A DNA stretch of 64,000 nucleotides from NCBI GenBank assembly GCA_025765615.1, contig JAIVFJ010000032.1, forward strand, positions 374,443 to 438,442, read 5' to 3'. Both the position numbers and the translations under genes were made by a program. The DNA is from Zopfochytrium polystomum. Taxonomy: Eukaryota; Chytridiomycota; Chytridiomycetes; Chytridiales; Chytridiaceae. Below, in pieces: positions 10,574 to 21,971 of the stretch. Numbering within the stretch: the first letter of the stretch is position 1; every line of letters begins with the position of its first letter. The notes under the pieces were generated by a model. It saw only the letters and a program-made list of their open reading frames with translations. It ran no database searches and was not told where the DNA came from.

Positions 10574-11805
10574 ATGTTTGAACGAGTCCGGGACGCGATC
10601 GCTTCCTTCCTCGCCCAGTGGCCCGTGAGGACACTGGCCCCTCCCTACAAACCGCCGTCATTGCCGTCTGCCGACCGGCCCGTACTGTTCATCTACCCGC
10701 GATCACGTCACCAAAGCACCTCGCAAGAGGTCGAGAGCCTGAAAGTCCAGGTACTTAGTTTGTTCCCGCTACTTGCGGGCACCAGCCTGATCGGAGCCTT
10801 CAGGCTGTGCTAACGATATGCGGCTACCCACACATCGTCGAAGAATGCTTCGAAGAGGACCAATCCCCGTCTGGTAACCTTGGTTATGCCATTTTCCTCT
10901 GGAGCGAATTCAACGATCTAATCCAGCACTCTTCCGTTTTCAAAAATAGGCCAACTGCCCTACCTGTTAACCCGAGACGGCCGGGCGCTTGCAGGTCGAG
11001 AGATCCTGGACGAAGTCGAGGGCAAGGTTTGTTGAAACTCTGGTAGAACGACGAATGCTGAATCAGCGTTATGGCGTGTTGGTGTTCGGAACTCAGCTGG
11101 CAGACCTGGCAAGTCACTTGTCGTCTGAGGATCGCGGGGATGTTCTTGCGTTTGCGGCCCTTGCTGAGAGCAAACTCCATTTTGCGCTGGTAAGGCGCGC
11201 ATGTCACGTTCACGGAACCTTACTCACACCACCTGTGTTTACAGGTGTATTCGTTATGGTATATTCAACAAAACTGCGAAACGGTCACCTTTCCGCTCTA
11301 TGAAGGGAACCACACATGGCCGTTAAATCTATTGTTGACACGTTTAAAACGCTCGTTCATGCTTGACTGGATGCTAGCTCGTCGATCAACATTGGACCGA
11401 GAAGAGGTTTTTGCCATTACTGCTAATTACCTCCAAACATTGACTTGTGCCCTTCGCGTTCACAAAGATCTATGGAGATGCCAAGGTCGCGTTGGAGGGA
11501 TTGTCTACGCAACTGGGGGAGAAGCCTTTTCTGTTCGGTGATCGGTAAGTGCCTAGTCAGTGTAAGCGCAGTTCGTAAACCGTTTCAGACCTACATACAC
11601 GGATGCGGTTGTTTTCGCGTACATTCACATCATCCTTACGGCATTCAGCAATGAGAATGCTGATCGGCAGTTGAGGCAGTACGTCCAGAGATATCCCAAT
11701 CTTGTGCAGGTTGGTATTTTATGAACGGTTTCAGAATTCTTCTCTAACCTGCTTTCTAACGACCGCCTTCATTAGTTTGCGGAACGATTTTCACACACTT
11801 GGTGA
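10574..11805 (+). CDS. Metaxin / Sam37-like mitochondrial outer-membrane protein
   Basis: Probable subunit of the SAM complex that inserts beta-barrel proteins into the mitochondrial outer membrane. Exons 10574-10750, 10804-10873, 10950-11026, 11097-11189, 11245-11406, 11468-11544, 11589-11709, 11776-11805. Splicing rebuilds the GST-like fold of metaxins: KVQAVLTICGYPH, then DQSPSGQLPYLL (the conserved SPSG), WPLNLLL, and the C-terminal signature STQLGEKPFLFGDRPTYTDAVVFAYIH. It resembles metaxin 2 and Sam37 more than soluble GSTs. The 3' end is ambiguous: the TGA at 11803-11805 sits inside a good donor (GTGAGA at 11802), and splicing to 11860 would replace the last residues and stop at 11902. 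Confidence 0.85.
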
Positions 11806-11936
11806 GATTTTACTTCGGCTCTTTGTAAAAAGTGCTGACGCGCAACTGCCCTCTGAAAGGTTTGCAAAAACCAATTTCATTTTGCATCAAAAGCAGTTGT
11901 GAAGTCCAATCTTTATTCAGATTTTGTCTTGGGTTT

Positions 11937-11942
11937 AATAAA
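11937..11942 (+). terminator. AATAAA polyadenylation-type signal of the metaxin gene
   Basis: An AATAAA hexamer lies about 130 bp past the first metaxin stop and 35 bp past the alternative stop. It is the only such signal before the converging Rft1 gene. Confidence 0.45.
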
Positions 11943-12050
11943 GAGCGATTTCAAATTACGAACGGTGCTTTTCTCGTTTAAGAAGCTTGCATGATGAGGT
12001 TTTCGAGAATGAGATCATTAGACGCGGAAGGGCGCAACAAGAGCAGGGAC

Positions 12051-14069
12051 TCACGCTATCGCCGCTGTGACAGCGAATACGACGACTCCTGTCGCCAGGT
12101 GCAGCAGCTTGTTTCTATTCGTGCCCCATCCCAGCAATCGGTCGGAAGCAAAGGTTGCAGCCCAGGCCAACCCAAAAACAGCCCAGACAGCAACTGGCGG
12201 GAGAATCTCCCGAACGGATAGGGTGACTGCAAGTTCCTTCCTCAAACTCGACTTAGCAGTCGAGTCTTTGACTTTTTCCAGGGCTTTTTCGAGGAAAAAG
12301 TTCCGAACAAAATTCCAGGAAAAGGATATGCGCATAGCCATGTTGAACGAATTCGCAAGGACGATTCCGATGGCAGCGAGCTTGAAAACGCTGATGCTAA
12401 GGCCTCCAATAGCAAGAAAGATGACCCAGCACGCTATCATCCAATAGCTTTGCTTCATTACAAGCTGTTCATCTGCAAGGCCCTGGAAGAAGGCCTCCGT
12501 AATTCCGTTTATACCCATAAGAGGAACATAAAAGCAATAGGTCGCCAACACGAATGGCGCCGTTCCCAAGGAGAATTCTCGGCCCGCAAGGATGTCGATG
12601 AACAGCCCGGCATAGTTGGAGCCGAAGCAAACGAAAACCAGCCCCACCAAAATGTGAAGACGAATAATAACGCCCAGTGCCTTTGCAGCAGACCGAAGAT
12701 TTTCAGAATAAGAATCTACACATCTTCTGTCAGCTGCCCAGTCTGATTAGAGCGCAAGCCTAGCTTTACCGTCCGCTGATCCGAGGACTTTCGAGAAGTA
12801 GATTCGACCAGTCTCTTCAATTGGCTGGAAGATGATACGGGCAACGAGAGATCCTGGGGAGGAAAAGTCAAGTTCTACTCAAAGGCAGGGCCCTTCCTGC
12901 CTACCATACTTTTCTACAAGAGCATAGTCTCCCTGCATTGCTGACGTTATAAGGGATACCGACAAGATCTTATCACCTTCGGTAAGAAGGTGTTTAAGAA
13001 GTCCTTGCTTCGCGAAAGTCCAAGCCAGTGATAGCGAGTCTGGGGCGAAGTATGAAACGGCCTTTGTGCTATACAAGACAAATTCGGAACGGAGGAGCAG
13101 CAGAATTATTAAAGACCCAGGCAATAGAGGCAACATTTTAGGTCACCTTGGGTCGGTGATTTCGCGAGGTAGAACAAGTTCGAAGCCTTTGATGTCCGGC
13201 CGCTTCTCGGGAATGAAAGGCTTTGGAAAGCTGAACGAAAGCCACGTATGAAACACGTATCCCCACGTGATGCAGGCGCCGTAACTAAGCTGTGCCCATG
13301 CAAAGGCGAACACGCCACCCTCGAGCGAAACACGACCATCATTTCCACGGTCGGAGTTGTATAAAACTGCCAACGCGACAACACACTTCACGAATACGGC
13401 AGCGCCTTCAATACGAACGCGTACGCTGAACTTTAACCCGTTTAGTGCGAGCACGTACATTGGCTCGGCAACCAGCTCGACGACAGAAGCCAAGCAGAAT
13501 ATTAAGACAATCTGACCGTAAAACTGCTCCTTGAGCGGACGGTACAGATCGAACAGAGTAATTATACCAACAGATAGGACTGCACCGATAGCGGCGGGCA
13601 CATAGGCAAAGTTGACCATTTTTTGGAGCAGCTCGTATCGAGCACGAGGTATGATCAGAAACTTGCCATCCCTGCTGGGGACTCCCGACAGGTCTATCTT
13701 TGGGACGCGTAGGAGAGCCATGCGGATGCATTCGCGCGAAAGAAAGAGGATTGTGGACATCAGTAGTTCCATTTCGAGGGCTACGATGCCCAAGACCTCG
13801 CGGGTGATGAATCGCAGCGCGAGCTGGTTGAGGACGAATGTGGCGAGGCGAGACCAGACCTGGAGGAGGACGAGCTGCACGCCGCCGGCCAACGTGGTCG
13901 AAGCGTCCACAGAGTTCGCAGTCGCAGCCAGAGGCGGCGATGGCGATCCTGCTTTCTCTGCTGACGGGGGGGCGCCGGCCGCTGCCGGAACCGTTCGCGC
14001 CGCGGAGGCATCGCTGCTGCTCTGCGTGCTGCGGCCCTTTGCGGGCGGCGATGATGCCACGGACGACAT
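12051..14069 (-). CDS. RFT1: Rft1-type lipid-linked oligosaccharide protein
   Basis: Polytopic ER membrane protein required for N-glycosylation; its role has been tied to translocation of Man5GlcNAc2-PP-dolichol. Exons 14069-13147, 13068-12905, 12853-12770, 12715-12051 (611 aa). Family motifs: SRLATFVLNQLALR, MELLMSTILFLSREC, SLAWTFAKQGLLKHLLTEGDK, ARIIFQPIEE, and near the C-terminus YVPLMGINGITEAF and LANSFNMAMR. About 60 Ser/Ala/Pro-rich residues precede the first conserved segment, longer than usual. A Met further upstream at 14153 would overlap the Unc45 first exon on the other strand, so 14069 is preferred. The acceptor of exon 4 is the weakest junction. Confidence 0.92.
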
Positions 14070-14103
14070 GGAGCGAGACAAAAGAACAAAACGAAAGAAA
14101 ACG
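14070..14103. promoter_or_regulatory. 34-bp gap between divergent RFT1 and UNC45 start codons
   Basis: The two ATGs are head to head, separated by 34 bp of A/G-rich sequence, so both 5' leaders must be very short or overlap. The UNC45 start rests on a 17-codon first exon; if its true start is elsewhere, this gap would be larger. Confidence 0.5.
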
Positions 14104-17028
14104 ATGGCCGCGTCCGCCGCGTCGTTCACGTCTTCGCAAGAGGAAGAGATCAAAGTGCGTCCGTCGATCGCCCTGCCTGCTCACTCGCTCACTCACTCAT
14201 ACATTGCAGCGGATGAGAAGGGAGAGAGTGAGAGAGAGAGTGGGGAGGGGCGAGGAGGAGGAGAACGAGCAGGAGGAGGACGTGAGAGAGTGCGAGCCGC
14301 AAACGAGTGCGAATGGGGCAGTTTAAGGGGAGGGCATGGGGTTCCGCCGCGTCTTAAACTTCGACATTGCCCACAGCTGATCGCCCACCGTTCCTCTGAT
14401 TCTCGCCCTCCTTCCCTGCACGCGACCGACAGAATGTGGATGCGCTCTCTTTAAGTAAGATTGATATCTTCGAACCTGTTTTGCATGGGAATCGGCTAAC
14501 TTAACTATCATTTAGAAATCAAACAGGGCCCTCCAACAGCTGCGCTGTTCGTAAACCGCGCTGAGGCATTCGAGAAGCTTGGCCTGCTGGACAAGGCCCT
14601 CGAGGACCTTCGCACGGCCGCAACAATTGACAACTCCGCCAAACTGCAGGATGAGATAAAATCGCTGCTTCTCCGTGCAGCGAAACAGAGGTCGAAAGCA
14701 GAGGAGCAAAACTCTTTACCGGGGCTCTTGGCCGCGATCAGCAACGAGGCAGAAGACACTGCCGATCAAAGACTGGAGGCTGCTTCGAAACTAGCTGTTC
14801 TTTCAAAGGATGAAGGTGTTGCGCGTCGAATCGTTGTGGAAGGGGGACTCCCACAGCTCTTCGCAGCCATTCAGAAATCGTCAGAAGCCTCAATCGAACC
14901 AACTAGTGCGTCCGCGAAACTCATCCTTGAAATCGTGGCAGTGCTTCGCAACTCGGCGCAGATTAAAGAAAACTCGAAAGATCTCCTGGACAGTCTAGAT
15001 CAGCAACTCATTTTCAGTCTCGTTCCCCTGAACAACATCCAGCTAGCGACGAAGTCTTTGGACTTTTTCGCAGCGCTCGTGCATCAGTCTGGACTTGGTT
15101 GGCAATCCGAAGTGCTGGACAATCTCCGTCAGTTGTTAGTGGACTGCTTGAAAGTGGGGACCAAAGATGATCTCCGACTTGCGGTTGCGAACACAATTCT
15201 TAGATCAGCTGGGGACGAATCATCATGCTTCTTTCTGGTGCAAGGCCCAATTTATAGCCTTATTTTCCAGCTGTGCTCAGAAAGTAACGAAAAACTTCGG
15301 AATATCGTTCCTTTACTTCTCAGTCGCCTGTTCGAGAATCTTCAAGGGGAAAAGGAGGAGGCTGCACGACGAGTGACTCGCGATCTTATTAGCCGCTGGT
15401 TGAATTCCAACCCTCAAGAGAAAACCCTGAGCTTGCTTGCTCTCGCTGCTGTCTTCAATGCCAGGAGCTCGTATGGGTCGTCCATTCTTCTTTCACCGGG
15501 CATCATGGATGAAATTATGGACATTGTTGAGTATGAATCGGAATCAGTGCAAACCGCAACAGTGGAAGTGCTATCCAATGCTTGCGCGGATCAAGAATGC
15601 CGCAAGAAGATTGCAAGCCGATGTGTCCCCTTCCTCACAAGCATGGCTCGGTCTCAGACAAGTACAAAGCTACGCACTATGGCGTCCGGCGCGCTCATCA
15701 AAATCATGTTCGCTGACAGAGCGCTCGAAAGCAAAATGCTCGAGGACAATCGACTTGCGAAGTCGTTCATCGCAACACTAAAATCCGATGGTGCCGATTC
15801 GCAGCTCAAGTTGCACGCGGTCGAGGCTTTAGCATACCTGTCCCTTCGGCCGGTCACGAAAGAGCTGATTGTTGATGACCCGAAGCTCCTGAAAGCACTT
15901 ATAAGCCTTGCAAAATCAGAGGACCGGGCCACACAGTATGGAGTAATCTCAATACTGTCCAATTTGACAATTCAGCGTCGAAGGTTGACAGAAGAGGAGC
16001 AACAGCTTCAGAAACTGAAGGAGGTGTCGGGTGATTCGAGTGGAAAGCCCGACCCGCTTGATAATGACGATCGTGTGGAGCGTCGTGTTGCCAAAGTGAT
16101 TAGCGCCGGAGCATGCTCTGCACTTGTCAGTGCGGCAAGCGCGGCTTCGACGGCGGGTTTGGCAGAAGTAACCGCTCAAGTCTTTGTCAACCTTGCAAAC
16201 GACAAGAAATACCGCGGGCGTCTGGTTCAGGAGGGAGCCGTGAAAGCACTGATCGGCCTGACGGATAAGAAATCCCCGGACAATGCCCCAGTATCGGCCT
16301 CAGCGACCAAAGCCGCTCACGCGCTTGCGAAGATTGCCATTACGACTGATCCCAATGTTGCCTTTAAGGGTGAGCGAGCCGCTGAGCTCGTACGACCCCT
16401 CGTGGCTCTGTGCAATGGTCAAGACGCTCTCCAGCAATTCGAAGCGCTGCTGGCCCTGACGAACCTGGCCAGTTTCGACGATGACGTTCGAACCCGGATC
16501 GTATTGGCAAAGGGAGTCAAAGCTATGGAATTCTTGCAGTTTTCGGACAATGACCTCATCAGGCGCGCTGCGACGGAAGCTCTTTGCAACATGATGTTCG
16601 AGCCAACCGTTTTCCAAAGCTACGCCAACTCGACTGCACCTGGCCGCCTTCGTATGATGTTGGCGCTGTGCGATGTCGAGGACCTGGAGACGCGCCGCGC
16701 GGCGACGGGCGCGCTGGCCATTCTGAGCTCTGATCAAAACGCGTGCCGGCTCATGGTCGAGGAAACGCGAGGGCTGGAGGTGCTGATGGGGACCATTTTC
16801 GGGGAGGAGAACCCGGAAATACTGCATCGCGGGGTGGAGTGCGTCAAGAACATTGCTGCCGTGGGCGGGAAGCTCGCGCAGCAACTGGAGGCGGCGGGGG
16901 CCGTCCCGGCCCTGCGACTCCTTGTCCGTAACCCTAACCAGGAGGTTGCCGTCGGCGCCATCGAGGGGTTGCAGAATCTCCAAAAGGCGGGCGTCAACGT
17001 TCTCTCAAAGAAGATAATTCAGCAGTGA
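14104..17028 (+). CDS. Unc45 / Cro1 / She4-type myosin co-chaperone (UCS protein)
   Basis: Cytosolic chaperone that folds and stabilises myosin motor domains, usually with Hsp90. Exons 14104-14154 and 14527-17028 (850 aa), joined in phase 0 across a 372-nt intron. Exon 2 opens with one TPR-like helix pair (ALFVNRAEAFEKLGLLDKAL) and continues as armadillo-like repeats. The UCS core is clear: VLSNACADQECRKK, GALIKIMFADRALE, QYGVISILSNLT, KPDPLDNDD, FVNLANDKKYRGRLVQEG and RRAATGALAILSSD. Metazoan Unc45 has three TPRs; here only the last is evident, so the first exon may be incompletely modelled or the TPR region reduced, as in some fungal UCS proteins. Confidence 0.87.
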
Positions 17029-17176
17029 ATGTGGGACGAGGGGGCGTGGGTGAAGGCCCAACAGGGAACGCCAAGAGGAACGTACGCACACACACACACA
17101 CACACTCACATACACATGGAAAATAGATCAGAAAAGTGAAAAATGGCTGGGCCGGCCGTGGCGGGGTTTTGCAGGC

Positions 17177-18391
17177 ATGGCGTTCAAGGTGAGCCAGTGG
17201 TCGCCCACCGTCGACGATCTGGCGGCGCTGTATGGGCGACTGCCAGCGCGGGAAGTCGACAAAGCGCAGCGTTTCAAGTTCGCGATCGACCGTCACCGCG
17301 CGGTCGCCGGTCAGGTGCTGATTCGTGGGCTGGTTCTCTCGTTCCTGCCTTCTACCACCGCCGCCGCTGACATCTCGATCGCGCGGTCGGAGCATGGCAA
17401 GCCGTTCCTGGTAAATCAACCATTTCCTTCTTTCCCCCTTCCCTCCTGCTCGATCGATGTATCCTAGTCCAGTTGCCCTTCTTTAGTTAATACTTTTTTT
17501 TGTTCCATAGGAGAAACCCACTCCTTCAGTGCCGATCCTGTTCAACCTGTCGCACCACGGCGACTGGGTGATCGCAGGCGGGTTCCACGGGCGGCAGTAC
17601 GACGCACTCGGGGTCGACACGAGCAAGGTCGAGATCGCGCCGCCCGCGCCCGTCGACGTCTTTTTCGGCTACTTCCAGGACTACTTTACGGCGAGCGAGT
17701 GGCGGCACATCCGCGGCCGGCCCGGCGGGGAGCAGGCGCAGCTGCACGCCTTCTTCCGCAACTGGTGCCTCAAGGAGAGCTACACGAAGGCGCTCGGCCT
17801 CGGCCTGGGCCTGGATTTGAAGTCTATCGAGTTTCGCATGTCGAGTGACGGTGGGTTCTGGGATCGCCGAGACGGGGAGGTCGAGGTACGTCACTGCTGT
17901 TTTTCTATTCCCCTGCTTTTGAAGCATTCCCGATCGCAATTCGTTCCCAGGCTGTTGAGACGGGGATCCAGGTGTACGTGGACGGTTTGCGCCAGGAAGG
18001 CTGGGTGTTGACGGTGGGCTACATTGACCAGGACCATCCTTTTTCCGTTGCGTTGAGGAGGTCGCTAGAACACCGTGGAGCGGCTGAATCGGATTCAATA
18101 CAAAAGGAGGATGCAGAAGTTAGATTTCAGAAGCTTGCTTCGCTCCCAGTACTACTCTACACAAGTTTTTCTTTGGCCGTTTTTTTTTCCTGCGCACTGC
18201 TTGTGTTGATGTTTAGAGCGATGTCCGATGCTCTCTTCTCCATTTCACGGAGCACTCGGCGGGGAAAGGGAGGGTTCCCGGCCGTGGTTGGCGTTCATTC
18301 ATTCATGAGTAATTTATCCAACAGCCGCGTGCCGCGCTTCCAGAAGCTCGTGGAGAGTTTGATCCCTTCGTGTATTCGGTGCACGGAGTAA
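17177..18391 (+). CDS. 4'-phosphopantetheinyl transferase (Lys5/AASDHPPT type)
   Basis: Transfers phosphopantetheine from CoA to a Ser of carrier proteins, such as Lys2 alpha-aminoadipate reductase or fatty acid synthase. Exons 17177-17410, 17511-17885, 17951-18391. Motifs: FNLSHHGDW, then ALGVDTSKVE (Mg-binding G-x-D), and the catalytic helix FRNWCLKESYTKALG (W-x-x-K-E-x-x-x-K). Exon 3 continues with EGWVLTVGYIDQDHPFSVAL, a fair match to the family C-terminus. Beyond about 18060 the frame encodes a hydrophobic, unfamiliar tail; the stop at 18391 may be read-through of an unrecognised intron, so the 3' end is uncertain. Confidence 0.85.
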
Positions 18392-18525
18392 GGAAAAAAT
18401 ACGACTATCTTCGGTCTTCGGCGAAGAAGCGCGGCGCCTTTCCTCCACCCCTAGTTCTTTGCAGACGAAGAAGGCAACTTGTTTCGAGCCCGTTCGGAGC
18501 GCGGGCACCTCTGGAACGCGCCGAA

Positions 18526-20920
18526 ATGTCGGACGGGGTGCGTCTCTTTGACGGGATCGCAGAGGTCAGTCCACATCAACGCGTTTCTCGATGTGGCCTC
18601 CCGCCTTACGCTCCCACCATCCGAACATCCGTGACGCGCCCCAACCCACCACCAAACCATCTCCAGTTGTGACATGTACTCACACCAGGCACTCTACCTG
18701 CCTGGGCTCGCCGCGGGCTCGGCAGCCAACAAAAACTTCACTTCGATCGGGTTTGGCGCGGAGAGCGTCAAAGACGTTGAGTCGTTTGACCGGTGGATCA
18801 ACGCGTCTTCGCGGGGCGTTGCAGCGTATTATTACACGAGCTTTGCCCGTGGAAACTGCTCCGGCATCACTGTGAGTTGTGAAAGAGACAAGGGGACGTG
18901 ATTCAAAAGGAGGTTGTCGACCAAGCTAAACTGGTCGCCCTCACCACTTTTTTTTTTTTTCTTCCGGGTTTTGTGTGCGAGTGCAGCCTTCGACCGTCAC
19001 CTTCCGGTACCTCACCTCTATGCTATGCGTGCAGTCCGTCTTGTTCCAGTCCACACCCCGTGCCGGGACCCCCGGGTGCGCACAGAACGTCCAGACGCCG
19101 ACGCCTGTCCTTTGTTCCGACGTGTGCAACGACTTTGCAAGCTCGTATCTGAGTGTCCTGAGCAACACCTCTTTCTGCAATTTAAGCAGGGATTTTGTAA
19201 ACAAGGTCACGGCGGCCATCAACGGCGTCTGCAGGTGAGGAAACACACACAAATCACCTCATGCTGCTTCACCGGGGAATGCATCGGACAGCCATTGAAT
19301 CAGTCGCTTTTTGTTTTGGGCAGTGCCATGGTGGACGGCACATTTGCGTCGCCGGCATCTTCGTGCACCTCTGGATCACTGTGGGACGCACAGTCGTGCG
19401 GCTTCGGGCTGGACAAGATCGATCAGGCCAGAGCGTTCTGCCGGACGCCGGCGGGCCAAACTAGCGCGTGCTGCTCGCGGCTGTACACTGGCGATTCCGA
19501 CGCCGCACCCGCCGCGACAACCCTTGACGTCTTCAAGATCCTGCTGATTGCTGTGGCGGGGGCGGTGTTGCTTGTGCTTGTGGCTCTTGCCGCGTACTTT
19601 GGGAGCCGAGCAGCGCGGAGACGAGCACGCGCCAAGACAGCGTCAGCGAAGGCGCCGATTGAGGGCATCCACACCGCGGCATCGGCGGGGATAGGAAAAT
19701 CAGCCATTGTCGGGGACGTCAAGGGCGAGGCGGACGCGTCAGAGGCCGCCGCAGCCGCAGCAATGGGCGGCAGTGGCATCGGCATCGTCGTAGAGTCGGG
19801 TGCGGCGTTCAATCAGACGACGTTTGGGACCGTCTGGCGCGCGGTTTCCAGCTATGAGCCGCAAATGGTTGATGAGATCCGGCTCGAAGAGGGAGACGAG
19901 GTCGCCCTCGAGACAGTTTTCAAGTGAGAGGCCCTGTTGGCAAGTGTGCCAGTTCTCTCGACTAACTCCGTTTTCGTTTTTCTTCCTTTCGCCACCCTGC
20001 GCGACGACAGCGACGGGTGGGCGCGTGGGGTCAACAGATCGACCGGCGATGCAGGCTACCTCCCAATGCCGTGCCTTGCGCCAATGACAACCGCGGGGGA
20101 CGGTTATGCCAAGACAGCCGAGACCACACGCCCACTCGCACGCTCTCAAACAGAGACGAGCCAGACGGCTACCCTCGCGTTCACGACATTGACCGACGGA
20201 GCGACCACTGGGATTGTGCTCCCCGTGGGAATGCAGGCAATGCCTCCGATGACACCAATGCCTTCGATGCAATCGATGCATTCGATGCCTTCGATGCCTC
20301 CAGTCGCAGCGGTCATTCTGGCAACGGGCGCGGCGGCAGGGCCGGTTAGCCTGAGTGTAGACGGAACAACCCGTGGCACAATTCGCCTGGCGGGGGCGGT
20401 CCGCGGCCCCCATGGGGAGCAGCGAGGACAGGAGGGATTCGGCACGGTGGTCCGGTCCGAAAGTGTGAACGCCATCCCACTCGGCGCGGGGGACCAGATA
20501 CGCGGTTCGCGATCTCACGAGCGCTTTGGGTTGGTGTCGCCCGTAGAGACGGAAGGCCCAATGCGGTCCCAGTTTGGCGAGGCGGAAAATGCGCGGAGTA
20601 AAGAGCCGGCAGCAGGGCGAGGAGAAAAGGCGTCGACTGGTCGGGAATTAAGGCGTACCGACGCGGCCACAGCGAACGTGAACGCGATGGTGGGGCCGGT
20701 GGGGCCGGTTGTCCAAGAGCGAGAAGGGGCAGGGGCAGGAGGAGGGGCAGGCGGAGGAGTTGAAGGAGTAGGAGTGGTGGCCGGAGTGGTGGCGGTAGTG
20801 GGAGGGCCACCGGGGGCGGCTGCTACTCCTGCGACCGCTGCTGCAGCTGCAGCAGCAGCCGCCGCCGCCCGGGGCGAGTACGACTCGCTCTCGTCGCTTC
20901 TGGGCGGTCTGGCGCGGTGA
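18526..20920 (+). CDS. Cys-rich single-pass membrane protein with a cytoplasmic SH3 domain
   Basis: Five exons: 18526-18564, 18689-18871, 18987-19234, 19324-19923, 20011-20920 (659 aa). Residues 1-225 form a domain with many Cys (for example NGVC, SCTSGSLWDAQSC, SACCSRLY) and N-glycosylation sites, probably extracellular. A membrane span follows (about 228-251, FKILLIAVAGAVLLVLVAL), then a basic stop-transfer segment. An SH3 domain lies at about 340-400 (AVSSYEPQMVDEIRLEEGDEV...DGWARGVN...GYLP). The tail has a Met/Pro repeat (PMPSMQSMHSMPSMPP) and Gly/Ala tracts. It looks like a surface sensor with an adaptor tail. No signal peptide is visible, so the real first exon may lie upstream. No named family recognised. 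Confidence 0.75.
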
Positions 20921-20951
20921 CGTGGTGCGGTCGCTCACTGTAAGACCTTGT

Positions 20952-20955
<4 letters not shown>

Positions 20956-20991
<36 letters not shown>

Positions 20992-21180
20992 ACACACAAC
21001 ACACACCCTCTGTCTCTCTCTCTCTCTCTCTCTCTCCCCCTCTTGTAAAATTCCCGAACAAAAAACCAGTATAAATAAAAAGAGAAAAGGAAAACCTCCG
21101 TTCGTGAGAGAGAGAGACAGGGAGAGACAGAGGCAGAGAGAGAAAGAGAAAGAAAGAAAGAGCGAGAAGGAGAGAAAAGA
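20956..21180 (+). repeat. Microsatellite cluster: (CA)n, (CT)n, then (GA)n-rich purine tract
   Basis: (CA)n at about 20956-21004, (CT)n at 21011-21036 and a GA/GAAA purine tract at about 21105-21180, all between the SH3 gene and the eIF1 start, within the presumed eIF1 promoter and 5' leader. Confidence 0.9.
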
Positions 21181-21971
21181 TGACAACGATCCTCCAAAAG
21201 TGAGAGCCTTCCTGCCCTCGCCGGCACGTCGTCACTTCTAACGCACATCTTCACCAACTGCACATTAACTACTACCCCCCCCCCCCCCCCCCCCCCACCC
21301 TCTTGCTACTAGTCTCAACTCGTACGATGCGTTCGCTGACACCGGGGACAATAATGATCTAGAGGTGCAGGGATACATTCGTAGGTGCTTCCCCTTCCCT
21401 CTCTGGCCTGCGCTGAAGTCTCTTTGTACTCGGCGATCCCTTTGCAACTTCTTCCCACCTGCTGTTTTTACGAGTTGTGAGGTCTTTCCCCACTCTGTAC
21501 GGCTTTGATGGGTGGTGTGATGATATTTATTCCTATCATTTATTGAGTGGAACTACTAATCCTTCGTTTTGAGGGCATTATCCACTTTGATCTTGATAAT
21601 TGTCATAGTTACACTGACTGCCACCTTGATAACCGCACTTTTTCCCTTCTACCTGGAAGTTTTCCCTTCCCTTGGCACATGTGATCTAATCGAGTCCGTT
21701 TATCTCTTTCCCATTTCCTTCAGACGTTCGTATTCAGCAACGTAACGGCCGCAAAACCCTCACCACTGTACAAGGTATTCCGGCCGAGCTCGATCAGAAA
21801 AAGGTGCTCAAAGCATTCAAGAAGCAATTTGCGTGCAACGGGAACATTGTCCAAGATGATGAGCTGGGCGAGGTTATCCAGCTTCAGGGAGATCAGCGTG
21901 TCAAGGTCCTGCAGTTCCTGACAGAGCAGGAAATCGCAACAAAGGACAAGATCAAGATCCACGGTTTCTAA
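21180..21971 (+). CDS. SUI1: Translation initiation factor eIF1 (Sui1)
   Basis: Small 40S-binding factor that enforces start-codon fidelity in the scanning complex. Exons 21180-21199 (20 nt), 21313-21380, 21724-21971 (111 aa). Splicing gives the canonical N-terminus ending NSYDAFADTG, then VRIQQRNGRKTLTTVQG and the C-terminal KKQFACNGNIV, GEVIQLQGDQR and KIKIHGF. Length and motifs match yeast Sui1 (108 aa). Intron 1 contains a run of 22 C at 21275-21296, 16 nt upstream of its acceptor; intron 2 is unusually long for this region (343 nt). Confidence 0.96.

Noticed and set aside
12716..12769. 27- or 36-nt intron alternatives in RFT1
   Set aside because: A 54-nt intron is also in phase and fits the intron sizes seen elsewhere in the window.
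13612..14454. 280-aa plus-strand ORF overlapping RFT1
   Set aside because: Antisense to RFT1 conserved segments; only its short MAASAASFTSSQEEEIK portion is used, as UNC45 exon 1.
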